Assembly: GCA_024635885.1 (NCBI GenBank)
Contig: JAGXIA010000049.1
Coordinates: forward strand, 1-7,570
Source of the DNA: Helicobacteraceae bacterium
Lineage (GTDB): Bacteria; Campylobacterota; Campylobacteria; Campylobacterales; Sulfurimonadaceae
Length of the DNA stretch: 7,570 bases
Reading direction: 5' to 3'
The notes beneath the pieces were generated by a model. It searched no databases. It was not told the DNA's origin and saw nothing but the letters and a program-made list of their open reading frames with translations. Shown piece after piece: positions 1 through 6,016 of this stretch (position 1 is its first letter; every line of letters begins with the position of its first letter). The position numbers were made by a program, and so were the translations under genes.

Positions 1-212
1 AAGATATAATGAAAAAAATCTTTGACCCATATTTTTCTACTAAGCTGGAAAAAAATGGAACAGGCTTGGGCTTGTATATGTCTAAAATGATTATTAAAGA
101 TTATCATAACGGAGATATTTATGCAAAAAACAGTGATAGTGGTGCTATATTTACAATAAAACTTGAAAAATATGAAGAAATTTTAGAAAATAAGGGCATA
201 TATGAAAAGTGA
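1..212 (+). CDS. Sensor histidine kinase, C-terminal end (partial)
   Basis: This is the last part of a two-component sensor kinase; the reading frame enters from outside the window (first full codon at position 3) and stops at TGA 210-212. The visible residues carry the end of the HATPase_c ATP-binding domain: the F-box-like DPYFSTK and, eleven residues after the aspartate, the G2 box GTGLGLYMSK, followed by the usual closing strands (a GGAIFTIKL-like stretch, here SGAIFTIKL). The dimerisation/phosphoacceptor and sensor parts are not visible, so the signal sensed cannot be told. An internal ATG at position 9 is within the conserved domain and is not a real start. The stop overlaps the next gene's start by 11 bp, so the kinase and the complex II genes are probably on one transcript. 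Family assignment is firm; any regulatory link to fumarate or succinate metabolism is only suggested by position. Confidence 0.88.
   Translation, partial: DIMKKIFDPYFSTKLEKNGTGLGLYMSKMIIKDYHNGDIYAKNSDSGAIFTIKLEKYEEILENKGIYEK
192..196 (+). promoter_or_regulatory. Ribosome binding site of the flavoprotein gene
   Basis: AAGGG lies 5 nt before the ATG at 202, inside the end of the kinase gene. It supports that ATG as the start and fits coupled translation from the upstream gene. Confidence 0.6.
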
Positions 213-1824
213 TGTTTTAGTTATCGGTGCAGGAGGTGCAGGTTTGGTTGCAGCTTTAAAGGCGCACGAATCAGGGGCAAAGGTAAGAGTTATAACGAAA
301 GAGTATCCTACAAGAAGCCAGACTTCTATGGCTCAGGGCGGCATAAATGCAGCTCTTGGGAATGTAAGTGATGACAGCGTTGAAGATCACATACAAAACA
401 CTCTCAAATCTGCCCATGGCATAGCAAACGAAGAGGCGGTGAGGCTTTTATGTGGAAGTGCCCCTGAAGCAGTTGAGTGGTTAGACAGCATTGGTGTATG
501 TTTCAGCAGAACCAAAGATGCTAAAATTGCCCAAAGAACTCTTGGCGGTGCTTCGGCTCCGAGAGCCTGTTATGCTCAGGACTACACAGGTCTAAAAATA
601 CTGCATACTCTTTATGACAGATGTCTGGCATGTGGAATTGAGATTGTAAATGAACGCTATCTTTTAGATTTTATAACTCATAAATCGCAAACAGAAGATA
701 CTTATATCGGCGGGGCGAGTGTTCTTAATATAAGAACAGGTGAAGTTGAGATTTATGAGAGTGCCAGTGTCATAGTAGCAACGGGTGGTTATAGCCGTGT
801 ATATGAGAAACACTCCACTAATGCAACAGGCTCAACGGGTGATGGAATCGCAGCAGCGATTCGCGCAGGAGCTAGACTCAGCGATATGGAATTTATACAA
901 TTTCATCCAACTGCACTCAAAGGTTCTTCTATACTGATTTCTGAAAGTGCCAGAGGTGCCGGCGGCTACTTGCTAAACTCAAAGGGGCAAAGATTTACAA
1001 ATGAGTTGGCTCCTCGTGATGAGGTGGCTCGTGCTATAAATGATGAAATAAAAAAAGGTGAAGATGTCTTTTTAGATATCCGCCATTTAGGTGAAGCGTT
1101 TATTGATGAAGAACTTCCACAAGAGCGTAAGCTCGCAAGACTCTATGAAAATATTGACCCAGTTTACGATTTAATTCCCATCAAGCCCGTTGCTCATTAC
1201 ACTATGGGCGGCATCGAGGTAGACAAAGAGTCTCAAACGAGGGTGAGAGGTCTTTACGCAGTAGGTGAGTGTGCAAACCACAAAGTCCACGGTGCAAACC
1301 GTCTTGGAGGAAACTCGCTTTTAGAGCTTATAGTCTTTGGAAAACAAGCTGGTGAGAATGCTGCTAAACATGCAATACAGAACATAAAAGTTGGCAGTGA
1401 CTTAGGAATGCAAAGAAATGCACACAGCAATATTTTACAAGAGATAAAAGAGTTTACAAGTGAGATAGATTTTTATGAGAAGAGAGAATTAATAGGAAAT
1501 CTGTTTTACGAAAAAGTCGGTATTACAAGAGAAAATGATGGCTTACAAAGTGCACTTGAAGAGGTAATGAAAATCCATAAAGACATAGCAATGATGGGTC
1601 CAAAAGATAAATCAAAAATATATAATACAAATCTGCTAGAGTTTATAGAGTTTAAAAATATACTCGAACTGAGTGAGATTATACTTACTTGTGCAATAAA
1701 AAGGCAAGAGAGCAGAGGGGCTCACTTTAGAAGTGATAAAAAAGTGCAAAATGATACACTATATAAAGTCCACTCGATTGTCTTTAAAGACAAATCCGCT
1801 TACGGAGTACAATATGAAGATTAA
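202..1824 (+). CDS. sdhA: Succinate dehydrogenase/fumarate reductase flavoprotein subunit
   Basis: Catalytic FAD subunit of a complex II-type enzyme that interconverts succinate and fumarate. Seen: the dinucleotide-binding GAGGAG at residues 9-14; MAQGGINAA at 43-51; the substrate-site HPTA with His235; SESARGAGG at 247-255; APRDEVARAI with Arg272, the position of the catalytic proton-shuttle Arg in the family; HYTMGG with His332; and GANRLGGNSLLE with Arg367 near the C-terminal FAD site. The ESRGAHFR motif (503-510) is also present. At residue 40 the motif reads SQT instead of SHT, so the His that anchors FAD covalently in FrdA/SdhA is Gln here. At 540 residues it is shorter than FrdA of E. 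coli or Wolinella (about 600-655), and there is no Tat signal, unlike the periplasmic MfrA type, so it should be cytoplasmic. It overlaps both the kinase gene and the iron-sulfur gene by 11 bp. In an autotroph it could serve the reductive TCA cycle (inference). L-aspartate oxidase, a non-covalent relative, is less likely because of the iron-sulfur partner. Confidence 0.9.
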   Translation: MKSDVLVIGAGGAGLVAALKAHESGAKVRVITKEYPTRSQTSMAQGGINAALGNVSDDSVEDHIQNTLKSAHGIANEEAVRLLCGSAPEAVEWLDSIGVCFSRTKDAKIAQRTLGGASAPRACYAQDYTGLKILHTLYDRCLACGIEIVNERYLLDFITHKSQTEDTYIGGASVLNIRTGEVEIYESASVIVATGGYSRVYEKHSTNATGSTGDGIAAAIRAGARLSDMEFIQFHPTALKGSSILISESARGAGGYLLNSKGQRFTNELAPRDEVARAINDEIKKGEDVFLDIRHLGEAFIDEELPQERKLARLYENIDPVYDLIPIKPVAHYTMGGIEVDKESQTRVRGLYAVGECANHKVHGANRLGGNSLLELIVFGKQAGENAAKHAIQNIKVGSDLGMQRNAHSNILQEIKEFTSEIDFYEKRELIGNLFYEKVGITRENDGLQSALEEVMKIHKDIAMMGPKDKSKIYNTNLLEFIEFKNILELSEIILTCAIKRQESRGAHFRSDKKVQNDTLYKVHSIVFKDKSAYGVQYED

Positions 1825-2527
1825 AATTCAAAGATATTCTAGCTCGTTTGAAATAAAAGAGTATGAAGTTGATATGCAGGGCGCTACGCTTTTAGCGGTT
1901 TTAAACGAAATAAAAACAAAACAAGATTCGTCTTTGACCTATGCAAGCGGATGCAGAAGCAGTGTCTGCGGAAGCTGTTCTATGCGTGTTAACTCCAAAG
2001 AAGTCTTGGCATGTGGATATAAGATCAAAGATGGAGATTTAGTGGAGCCTCTAAAAAATACTCCTGTAATTCGCGACTTAGTTGTGGACATGGACAAAGC
2101 GCTCTCATTTAATGCAAAAGCCAAAGCCTGGCAAAGCTCTCTAAGCAAAAATATTGCTCTCACTCAAGCTGATGAGAAAAGAAATGAGATTCAGAGTGAC
2201 TGTATTTTATGCGGTTCTTGTTACAGTGCCTGCCCGGTTTATGCAGTAAATGAAGAATTTTTAGGACCATTCGCACTAACCAGAGTTTGGAAGTATGTTA
2301 GTGATAGCAGAGAAAATACTCCTGAGAATAAAATAGACACTATTCAGACAAATGGAGTTTGGGATTGTACTTTGTGTAATGAGTGTACGCTTGTCTGTCC
2401 GCAAAATATTTCCTCTAAGGCAGATATTGAAAAATTACGTTCTAAATCAGCAATGGCCGGCTATAACGACCCAAATTTTGGAAACTTTGGCGGCGGTTTT
2501 GGATTTGATGGAAGTCCAAGCTTCTAG
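1814..2527 (+). CDS. sdhB: Succinate dehydrogenase/fumarate reductase iron-sulfur subunit
   Basis: Electron-transfer subunit of the complex II pair (237 residues), passing electrons between the flavoprotein and a further acceptor. Seen: an N-terminal plant-type ferredoxin domain with Cys47, Cys52, Cys55 and Cys67 for [2Fe-2S]; a CxxCxxCxxxCP motif at Cys130/133/136/140; and a second one at Cys185/188/191/195. In classical SdhB/FrdB the second motif lacks the Cys at the 188 position and the centre is [3Fe-4S]; the extra Cys here predicts [4Fe-4S], a feature of the non-classical (type E) enzymes of archaea and Campylobacterota. The C-terminus ends in a Gly/Phe-rich tail (217-237). The start is ATG 1814, with GGAG at 1804-1807 and an 11-bp overlap with the flavoprotein stop; a longer in-frame start at 1733 would lie deep inside the upstream gene and add non-homologous sequence. 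No anchor or CCG-domain gene follows directly, so the membrane or soluble partner must be elsewhere. Confidence 0.9.
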   Translation: MKIKIQRYSSSFEIKEYEVDMQGATLLAVLNEIKTKQDSSLTYASGCRSSVCGSCSMRVNSKEVLACGYKIKDGDLVEPLKNTPVIRDLVVDMDKALSFNAKAKAWQSSLSKNIALTQADEKRNEIQSDCILCGSCYSACPVYAVNEEFLGPFALTRVWKYVSDSRENTPENKIDTIQTNGVWDCTLCNECTLVCPQNISSKADIEKLRSKSAMAGYNDPNFGNFGGGFGFDGSPSF

Positions 2528-2533
2528 CACTCT

Positions 2534-2564
2534 TTTTAATTCCACATGCCAAGTGGGATTAAAA
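2534..2564. terminator. Stem-loop between the sdhB-like gene and yajQ (weak or atypical terminator)
   Basis: A 12-bp stem, TTTTAATTCCAC against GTGGGATTAAAA with one G-U pair, encloses a 7-nt loop and starts 7 nt after the iron-sulfur gene stop. The stem's own ends are T- and A-rich, but no separate T-run follows it on the + strand. It may be a weak terminator or a 3'-end protecting hairpin. Confidence 0.45.
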
Positions 2565-2586
2565 TAACTAACACACTTCCAAAATA

Positions 2587-2595
2587 TGTTATAAT
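2587..2595 (+). promoter_or_regulatory. Extended -10 promoter of the yajQ unit
   Basis: TGTTATAAT is a perfect extended -10 element (TGnTATAAT) about 30 nt before the yajQ ATG. There is no good TTGACA box 17 nt upstream, which is usual for sigma-70 promoters of Campylobacterota. A ribosome site, AAAAGGGG at 2611-2618, lies 6 nt before ATG 2625. Confidence 0.65.
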
Positions 2596-2624
2596 CAGTG
2601 TTATTGTTATAAAAGGGGTTTTAA

Positions 2625-3122
2625 ATGGCAAAAGAACATTCATTTGATATTAGCGCAAAAATAGACATCCAGATTTTTAAAAATGCAATCAATCTTGTAG
2701 ATAGAGAAGTTGCTAATCGTTACGATTTTAAAGGTACAACTTTTGAAGTTACTTTTAAAGAGAAAGAGAAACAATTAGTTTTAATAGCATCAAGTGATAA
2801 CAAACTCGATGCGCTCAAAGATGTTGTAATAACAAAACTTCTAAAACAAGGTCTTTCATCTAAAGTTCTTGAGGAAGTGAAAGTTGAAGACTCCTCCGGC
2901 GGCAACAGAAAGGCTACTTTCAAAGTTGTTGATTATATAGAATCCAAAGAAGCAAAAAAAATAACTGCTGAGATTAAAAATATGAAACTTAAAGTCACGG
3001 CAAATATAGAAGGTGATTCTATTAGAGTCAAGGGCGCAAAACTTGATGAGTTACAAAAAGTTATGGCTATGGTTAAAGAAGGCGAGTGGGATGCTCCCAT
3101 TGTTTTTGAAAACATGAGATAA
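2625..3122 (+). CDS. yajQ: YajQ family nucleotide-binding protein (DUF520)
   Basis: A 165-residue protein that matches the YajQ/DUF520 family over its full length (the E. coli protein is about 163 residues). Recognisable family stretches are the N-terminal SFDI followed by NRYDFKGT at residues 31-38, the LxxxLKQGL-like segment around 72-77, and the C-terminal region ending in VKEGEWDAPIVFENMR-like sequence, close to the usual family ending in which the protein closes on a short aromatic/Phe-containing strand. Known of the family: two RNP-like folds; the Xanthomonas and Pseudomonas members bind cyclic di-GMP and act with a LysR regulator, and others bind nucleotides or RNA. The role in this organism cannot be read from the sequence. 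It has its own promoter and ribosome site, and the next gene starts 10 nt after its stop, so the two are probably cotranscribed. Family is firm, function only general. Confidence 0.93.
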   Translation: MAKEHSFDISAKIDIQIFKNAINLVDREVANRYDFKGTTFEVTFKEKEKQLVLIASSDNKLDALKDVVITKLLKQGLSSKVLEEVKVEDSSGGNRKATFKVVDYIESKEAKKITAEIKNMKLKVTANIEGDSIRVKGAKLDELQKVMAMVKEGEWDAPIVFENMR

Positions 3123-3132
3123 GGATTTCCAC

Positions 3133-3780
3133 ATGCCAAAGATGAATGTAGCAGATGCAGCTGAGCATTTCGGAGTATCTAAAGAAGCTATTCATAACAG
3201 AATAAGAAGAGGCTCACTAGAGAGTATAGTTGAGGATGGAGTCAAGTTTGTTGTTATTGATAATAAGAACAGAGTTTCCTCTGCAAGAACTAACAAAACA
3301 CAAACAGATAAAACAGCATCGGCTTTTGATAACAAATACTATAAGTATATAGAAGAACAAAATGTCAGTCTGCAGGCTAAAGTAGAAAAGCTTGAAGATG
3401 AAACAAAAACACTTAGAGATCAAAAAGAAAATATGCTCATTCAAGAGAGAATTAAAATAGAAGAGATTTATTTACAAAAAGATGAACAACTGAAAAATAT
3501 TCTTAATTCGCTCTCTTCAAAATTTATGTTAAATACCCCAGTTGAAGAGACTAAGATAGATGAACATGTAGAAGCCGAGATAGAAATTATTAAAAGCACA
3601 GAAGAGAACGAACTCATTTCTTTAAAAAGATATTTAAAAGATAGTTCTTTGAAAAAAAAAGAAAAAGAAAAGATAAAAGATAAAGTAAAAAAGATAGCAA
3701 AAAAAGACTATAGAATAGTTGTAGTCGGTAAAAAATATTACATAAATTTAGGGAAGTATGATTATAGTGACATTCTATAG
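3133..3780 (+). CDS. Helix-turn-helix protein with coiled coil and Lys-rich tail
   Basis: A 215-residue protein I cannot assign to a named family. Residues 4-42 look like an excisionase/MerR-type winged helix-turn-helix: VADAAEHFGVSKEAIHNRI followed by RRGSLES and a short beta wing. A polar linker (45-65) leads to a long charged coiled coil (about 70-125). The C-terminal part is very Lys-rich (165-191) and ends in a small strand-like segment, RIVVVGKKYYINLGKYDY. This suggests a DNA-binding protein that oligomerises, but binding is inferred only. The start ATG 3133 has AAGGA 7 nt upstream, and the gene follows yajQ by 10 nt, so it shares that transcript. An A9 run at 3652-3660 lies in the tail; a slip of one base either way meets a stop within about eight codons. 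The stop codon lies inside the terminator stem. Confidence 0.8.
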   Translation: MPKMNVADAAEHFGVSKEAIHNRIRRGSLESIVEDGVKFVVIDNKNRVSSARTNKTQTDKTASAFDNKYYKYIEEQNVSLQAKVEKLEDETKTLRDQKENMLIQERIKIEEIYLQKDEQLKNILNSLSSKFMLNTPVEETKIDEHVEAEIEIIKSTEENELISLKRYLKDSSLKKKEKEKIKDKVKKIAKKDYRIVVVGKKYYINLGKYDYSDIL

Positions 3781-3805
3781 TGCGCTATAAACACACTATA
3801 GTTTT
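3775..3805 (+). terminator. Rho-independent terminator of the yajQ unit
   Basis: A perfect 8-bp stem, CTATAGTG at 3775-3782 against CACTATAG at 3794-3801, with an 11-nt loop, is followed by TTTT. The left arm contains the TAG stop of the helix-turn-helix gene. The convergent DUF1538 locus ends 6 nt further on, so this hairpin is the only separation between the two. Confidence 0.7.
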
Positions 3806-3810
3806 AAAGG

Positions 3811-5274
3811 CTACAAATCAGAGCTCTTTAAAGTAAGACCTTTCAGGTTTGCTATAGGGTAAGAGTACGAAATACCTTCTCCTTCACCCACAATGTCAAG
3901 CTTATGCATAACGCTGTAAATCATATCGCTTACCTTTCTTGTAGGAACGATAATCATCAGGTTTACATCTGTGGCACCACTCTCCAGCCTATTGTAAAAA
4001 TTGTGCATCTCTTCGAGACCCATACCATGTGCTTCCATAATAGTAACTCCATGTGCACCGGCTTCTTTTGCTGCCACAATAGCTTCATCCTGTCTTTTCT
4101 TAGGAACGATTATGTGAACAGCTGAAAAAGACATATCATAAGAGTGTCTCTTGTCTGTTCCATGAATTCTGATGGTTGAAAGCCTCATATTATTTGCATC
4201 TTCTATGGCATGACGAAGTTCATCCATATGGATCTCTTCAAGCTCATGTTGACCTTTAATCCCCATTTTTTCAGTAATAATACCGTAAGTCATAACTGTC
4301 AGCATAGGAAAAAGAGAGGCAAAAGCTATAAGACCAAAACCATCTATAAGCGGGTCACGGCCCGGAATATTAGTTGCTAAGCCAAGACCAAGTGCCGCTA
4401 CAAGGGGAACAGTAACTGTTGAAGTTGTGACTCCTCCACTGTCATAAGCAATAGAGACTATGTACTTTGGAGCCATAAATGTTAAAACTATAACAAACAT
4501 ATAGCCAGCCATAATGTAGTAAACAATTTCTCCACCATTAACAATTCTATATGCACCAAGTGAAATACCTATAGCAACTCCAAGAGCAACAAAAAGGCGC
4601 AGTACAAAGTCGTTTACCCTTCCATCACTAATCTCTTTTGCCTTTCTTGCAATCGCCGTTAAAGATGGCTCAGCCATAGTTGTTGAAAAACCAATAGCAA
4701 ATGAAAAAGTGTAGATGATTATATTGCTGCCATTTTGTGTAAGTTGAAGAGCCATAGTCTCTCCAAGAGAGAAAAGACCCATTTCTAAACCGACAATAAA
4801 AGCATCAAGACCTAAGATTACAAGACCAAAACCTATAATCACTTCTTTTAAATTATCAATCGGTTCTTTAAGTACAATGTATTGAAAAAAGAGGATGACT
4901 GCTAAGATTGGTATAACATCTCCGGCAACGCTCAGAACTCCTTTTAGTAAGGTTAGCAAGTTAAAATCAAAGGCGATAGCAGTCTCAGGAATATGAGACA
5001 CTATAGGAGAAATAACAGTAACAGCCTCTACGAATTCATAAACATACATACCGTAAAACTGAACAAAAATCATAGGAGTAAGTGAAGCAAAGGCGATAAG
5101 ACCAAAACCGTCTAGAACAGGATTTCTCCCTTTGATAGATGATGCTAAGCCTATTCCTAAAGCTGCGACAAGAGGGACTGTTACAGTTGAAGTGGTAACA
5201 CCGCCTAAGTCATAAGCTAGACCTACTATTTCTTGTGGGGCAAAGGCAGTGGCCGCTACAACCATAATAGCCAC
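3811..5274 (-). CDS. DUF1538 membrane protein, C-terminal part with PII-like domain
   Basis: Downstream part of the split locus (487 codons if counted from GTG 5274). Residues 3-80 complete the first DUF1538 half (GGVTTSTVTVPLVAALG at 24-40). Residues about 105-335 are a full second half with AEPSLTAIARKAKEISDGR (201-219) and a second copy of the GGVTTST motif (280-286). Many hydrophobic segments mark it as an inner-membrane protein, probably a transporter or channel; the substrate is unknown. Residues about 365-480 are soluble and PII/GlnB-like: a first strand ending IIVPKKRQDEAI, then GAHGVTIMEAHGMG, and a late GEGEGISYSYPI resembling the GxGKIFVxPV end of PII proteins. Such a domain would sense a nucleotide or metabolite and gate the membrane part (inference). 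No ribosome site precedes GTG 5274, and homology starts only at residue 3, so this is unlikely to be an independent gene. Confidence 0.75.
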   Translation of the reverse strand: MAIMVVAATAFAPQEIVGLAYDLGGVTTSTVTVPLVAALGIGLASSIKGRNPVLDGFGLIAFASLTPMIFVQFYGMYVYEFVEAVTVISPIVSHIPETAIAFDFNLLTLLKGVLSVAGDVIPILAVILFFQYIVLKEPIDNLKEVIIGFGLVILGLDAFIVGLEMGLFSLGETMALQLTQNGSNIIIYTFSFAIGFSTTMAEPSLTAIARKAKEISDGRVNDFVLRLFVALGVAIGISLGAYRIVNGGEIVYYIMAGYMFVIVLTFMAPKYIVSIAYDSGGVTTSTVTVPLVAALGLGLATNIPGRDPLIDGFGLIAFASLFPMLTVMTYGIITEKMGIKGQHELEEIHMDELRHAIEDANNMRLSTIRIHGTDKRHSYDMSFSAVHIIVPKKRQDEAIVAAKEAGAHGVTIMEAHGMGLEEMHNFYNRLESGATDVNLMIIVPTRKVSDMIYSVMHKLDIVGEGEGISYSYPIANLKGLTLKSSDL

Positions 5275-5734
5275 TTATAATATAGTAGTGAATTGGATGA
5301 CCTTTTATAATTCTCCAAACACCAAGAACTATGGCAAAACCAACAGAAAAAGCGACAACCATTCTAAGAGTGAAGGCATCAATTCTTCCATCACTTATTC
5401 CTGCGGCTTTGTCGGCGATAACAAGCAGGGCAGGTTCGGCAACCGTTGTACCAAAACCTATCATAAAGGCAAATATTACTATCCAAACAGTAGAGCCTTT
5501 ACTGGCAAAATCACTCGCCAAGCCTTCTCCAACAGGGAAAATACCAACTTCCAAACCTAGAAGAAAAACAGCAAGACCTACACCAACTATGGCGAGACCA
5601 ATCGTAGTGCTTAGCCAATTCTCTGGCACACTTTGGATAATCGCAAGTTGAAAAAACATTATTACCAGTATAATTGGTAATAAGTCTCTAAATGACTCTT
5701 TTAAGAGTTTTAAAAATGATGCAATACTGAGCAT
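5210..5734 (-). CDS. DUF1538 membrane protein, N-terminal part of the split gene
   Basis: Upstream part of the frameshifted DUF1538 locus. I chose ATG 5734 because AAGGG (+ strand 5741-5745) lies 6 nt before it; a TTG at 5740 is adjacent to that site and too close. The protein has hydrophobic segments around residues 20-33, 46-66, 84-98 and 128-142 (numbered from the TTG), with the family motif TTVAEPALLVIADKAAG and ISDGRIDAFTLR between them, matching the second half's AEPSLTAIARKAKEISDGR. From residue 159 onward the sequence (YGCSGHCLCP...) no longer resembles DUF1538, while the overlapping frame continues the match. The last 18 residues are therefore out-of-frame read-through. If translated as it stands it would give a half-length membrane fragment without the PII-like domain. 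Confidence 0.75.
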   Translation of the reverse strand: MLSIASFLKLLKESFRDLLPIILVIMFFQLAIIQSVPENWLSTTIGLAIVGVGLAVFLLGLEVGIFPVGEGLASDFASKGSTVWIVIFAFMIGFGTTVAEPALLVIADKAAGISDGRIDAFTLRMVVAFSVGFAIVLGVWRIIKGHPIHYYIISGYYGCSGHCLCPTRNSRSSL

Positions 5735-5783
5735 ACGCAACCCTTAGTGAAAATATGATGAAATTTTATCTGTAATCTTTATA

Positions 5784-5789
5784 ATTATA
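5784..5789 (-). promoter_or_regulatory. Possible -10 box of the DUF1538 locus
   Basis: TATAAT on the - strand lies 49 nt before the ATG at 5734. No matching -35 box is visible and the surroundings are A/T-rich, so this is a tentative call. Confidence 0.35.
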
Positions 5790-5895
5790 TATAAATAGCC
5801 TGTAATACATTTTTATATTTTTGTTTATTTCTCAAAAGTGACATATTTTTTATTAATTTTAAAGATACTTCAACAAAGATACAATGAAGTTTTTG

Positions 5896-5901
5896 TATAA
5901 T
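5896..5901 (+). promoter_or_regulatory. -10 box of the tRNA-Ser gene
   Basis: A perfect TATAAT preceded by TTG lies 14 nt before the tRNA 5' end, the right distance for a transcript that starts a few bases before the mature tRNA. No clear -35 box is seen. Confidence 0.55.
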
Positions 5902-5915
5902 CTCGTTTTAAATTT

Positions 5916-6003
5916 GGTTTCGTGTCCGAGTGGCCGATGGTGCAACCTTGGAAAGGTTGTGTGGAGCAATCCACCGAGAGTTCGAATCTCTCCGAAACCA
6001 CCA
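5916..6003 (+). tRNA. tRNA-Ser (anticodon GGA)
   Basis: The cloverleaf can be folded by eye. Acceptor stem GGTTTCG/CGAAACC has seven pairs. The anticodon stem CAACC/GGTTG encloses TTGGAAA, giving anticodon GGA at 5950-5952, which reads UCC and UCU. The long variable arm GTGGA-GCAA-TCCAC marks a class II (Ser/Leu) tRNA. The T arm GAGAG-TTCGAAT-CTCTC is complete, and CCA is encoded at 6001-6003. Two oddities: the base before CCA is A rather than the G usual in bacterial tRNA-Ser, and the first D-stem pair is T5925 opposite T5941, a mismatch. The next gene is convergent and ends 13 nt downstream. Confidence 0.95.
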
Positions 6004-6016
6004 TTTTACCCCTAAG

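Larger units (their letters stand above)
3811..5734 (-). pseudogene. Whole DUF1538-DUF1538-PII locus, split by a frameshift
   Basis: Read as one gene, this encodes about 641 residues: two homologous DUF1538 membrane halves and a PII-like C-terminal domain. The reading frame changes once, near 5266-5272. The first half reads through ...HYYIISGY and then leaves frame; the homologous point of the second half reads ...VYYIMAGY followed by nine residues and AP. Joining ISGY to IMVVAATAF and AP in the other frame gives exactly nine residues too, so two bases (or one surplus base) explain the break. The downstream frame has no ribosome site before its only possible start. Whether it is a true mutation, a sequencing error or a recoding site cannot be settled from one sequence; the two parts are also listed separately. 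Confidence 0.6.

Noticed and set aside
1733..1813. Longer start for the iron-sulfur subunit
   Set aside because: The extra 27 residues are the flavoprotein's coding region in another frame; ATG 1814 has a ribosome site and begins at the expected ferredoxin strand.
2540..3139. 13-nt direct repeat TTCCACATGCCAA at 2540-2552 and 3127-3139
   Set aside because: One copy is a stem-loop arm and loop, the other a gene start. In 7.5 kb of A/T-rich DNA one such match can occur by chance, and neither flank extends it.
3217..3444. - strand open frame opposite the helix-turn-helix gene
   Set aside because: Its Phe/Cys-rich sequence is the complement of Lys/Glu-rich coding DNA, typical of a shadow frame.
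5249..5651. Two + strand open frames of about 103-106 codons opposite the DUF1538 gene
   Set aside because: They lie antisense to a well-supported membrane protein, have no ribosome site and no recognisable composition; they are frame shadows.
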